Position numbers and translations under genes: made by a program. The notes beneath the pieces were generated by a model. It saw only the letters and a list, made by a program, of their open reading frames with translations. It was not told the DNA's origin and ran no database searches. A DNA stretch of 5,726 bases from an uncultured Alphaproteobacteria bacterium (GTDB lineage: Bacteria > Pseudomonadota > Alphaproteobacteria > Micavibrionales > Micavibrionaceae): the NCBI GenBank assembly GCA_937128575.1, contig CAKZMN010000228.1:1-5726 (forward strand), given 5' to 3'. This document shows positions 4,822 to 5,726 of the stretch, one piece after another; position 1 is the stretch's first letter; each line of letters starts with the position of its first letter.

Positions 4822-5726
4822 ATGAACATAGACGAATACATAATTTTTGCGTTCATACCGCTCGCAATTTTTATTGTTCTGCTCGTTCATGAGCTTGGGC
4901 ATTTCTGGGCGGCGCGTCTTTTTGGCTGGCCGGTTGAAGAAGTAACCATTGGCGCTGGAAGAGAAATTTGGTCGCGCAGAGATAAGAAAAACACCCTGTG
5001 GCGCATTAATATCTACCCCATAAAAGCCCATGTTCAAATTGGCGGTTTCGAGGATGAAACAAAGCCGCTTTGGCAGCGCTTTTTTACTGTGCTGGCCGGA
5101 CCATTCGTAAATTTTGTTTTCCCATTTTTTGTGTTCTTGGCCTTCTTCCTGATTATTGGTTATCCATCCACGCCGCCTGTTTTAGTCGGTGTTGAAACCA
5201 ATGACGTAGCGGAGCGGGCGGGGCTGCGGCCCGGAGATCACATTATTGCGGTCGATGGCATATCAACGCCGCGCTATAAGGATGTAAGGGCGCTGAGCTA
5301 TGATCACATGCGCGATAGTGTCTATACAGTGCAGCGCGGTGAAGAGGCCTTTGATGTTACGGTGCGCCCATCTTATCTGGAATTCATAGATACAGATGGC
5401 ATCGACCGCGGTTATCCGCGTCTTGGTGTGATCTGGCGGCACAAGGCGTTCAAGTTTAAAGCGGTGAACAGGATTAATGGCATTGTGGTTGATGATGACG
5501 AAGATGCAATACGAGCGGCGGATTACGTAATCGATATTGGCCCAGGAGCTGGTGTACATGGTGGTGAAATCATTGCCAAAGGTACGCCTGACGAAGTTAA
5601 GAACAATCCAAATTCGGTGACAGGGCAATTCCTGTCAGGCGTTCGTCAAATTGCTGTACCTAAACAACGTGTGCCAGCGACAGACCAATGGTTGTCTTTA
5701 AAAGGCGCTACAGGTAATAACTTACA
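4822..5726 (+). CDS. M50 (RseP/site-2 protease-like) metalloprotease N-terminal half running in frame into UvrA sequence; open at the window edge
   Basis: Site-2 proteases cut transmembrane segments, and in bacteria RseP acts in envelope stress signalling. Residues 6-22 form a membrane segment, with the zinc motif HELGH at 23-27 (H23, E24, H27) followed by [17 protein letters not shown] at 72-79, LAGPFVNF at 91-98 and a second membrane segment (about 93-113) match RseP. A PDZ-like domain spans about 120-185 ([25 protein letters not shown]). The expected C-terminal half, with the NxxPxxxLDGG zinc-ligand motif and last membrane helices, is missing. Instead, from about residue 221-233 the frame reads [23 protein letters not shown], which is UvrA, and continues as UvrA to residue 301. 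No stop or frameshift occurs. The protease half alone should not be active. The frame may be a chimera, a rearrangement or a true fusion. Confidence 0.9.
   Translation, partial: MNIDEYIIFAFIPLAIFIVLLVHELGHFWAARLFGWPVEEVTIGAGREIWSRRDKKNTLWRINIYPIKAHVQIGGFEDETKPLWQRFFTVLAGPFVNFVFPFFVFLAFFLIIGYPSTPPVLVGVETNDVAERAGLRPGDHIIAVDGISTPRYKDVRALSYDHMRDSVYTVQRGEEAFDVTVRPSYLEFIDTDGIDRGYPRLGVIWRHKAFKFKAVNRINGIVVDDDEDAIRAADYVIDIGPGAGVHGGEIIAKGTPDEVKNNPNSVTGQFLSGVRQIAVPKQRVPATDQWLSLKGATGNNL
5482..5726 (+). other. uvrA: UvrA internal fragment (end of first ATPase module to start of second)
   Basis: UvrA is the DNA damage-recognition ATPase of nucleotide excision repair. The segment reads [19 protein letters not shown], then [22 protein letters not shown], a Val/Pro linker (IAVPKQRVP) and [11 protein letters not shown]. 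It corresponds to the stretch that in UvrA follows the H-loop of the first module (normally VVEHDEDAIR) and ends just before the second module's Walker A. The H-loop His is absent: the sequence has VVDDDEDAI, so the switch point lies in or just before this block. No Walker A, signature or Walker B of the first module is present in the window. The rest of the second module would lie beyond 5726. Confidence 0.9.

Noticed and set aside
5263..5628. 121-codon frame on the - strand
   Set aside because: It lies antisense to the M50/UvrA frame and runs across the junction. It has no recognisable domain, while the + strand frame has clear protease and UvrA motifs.

Overview
This window looks like a bacterial chromosome segment of moderate GC content. 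Gene content and protein character are most like an alphaproteobacterium, but I infer this from family resemblance and could not run a search. All supported genes lie on the + strand. No tRNA, rRNA, CRISPR array or insertion sequence is visible.

Layout. Positions 1-81 hold the last 26 codons of a gene whose C-terminus resembles prolyl-oligopeptidase-type (S9) hydrolases. A promoter-like region then leads into rpmI (L35) and rplT (L20), which abut, and a strong intrinsic terminator closes that pair. Next is a single unrecognised 123-aa gene with its own good ribosome binding site and a second strong terminator. Immediately after it starts a tightly overlapped cluster: a HAD-family hydrolase, pheS (phenylalanyl-tRNA synthetase alpha subunit) and a GNAT acetyltransferase, joined by ATGA and TAATG overlaps that suggest translational coupling. 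The usual partner pheT is not next to pheS. After a weak hairpin and a promoter-like element comes gcvT (glycine cleavage T-protein) without gcvH or gcvP downstream, and then an M50/RseP-like intramembrane metalloprotease gene.

The strangest point is the right end. The M50 reading frame, which has an HExxH motif and a PDZ-like domain, passes without stop or frameshift into unmistakable UvrA sequence ([12 protein letters not shown] and what follows) at about 5482-5520, and stays open to the window edge. The zinc-ligand-bearing C-terminal half of the protease is absent, and the UvrA part starts just after the first ATPase module's H-loop. A junction at a short GA-rich shared stretch, recombinational or produced by assembly, is the most economical reading. 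A genuine protease-UvrA fusion protein cannot be excluded from sequence alone.

Functionally the window is mainly translation (L35, L20, PheS) with one-carbon metabolism (GcvT), two small enzymes of unknown substrate, and envelope proteolysis. Apart from the junction, I see no clear new system.
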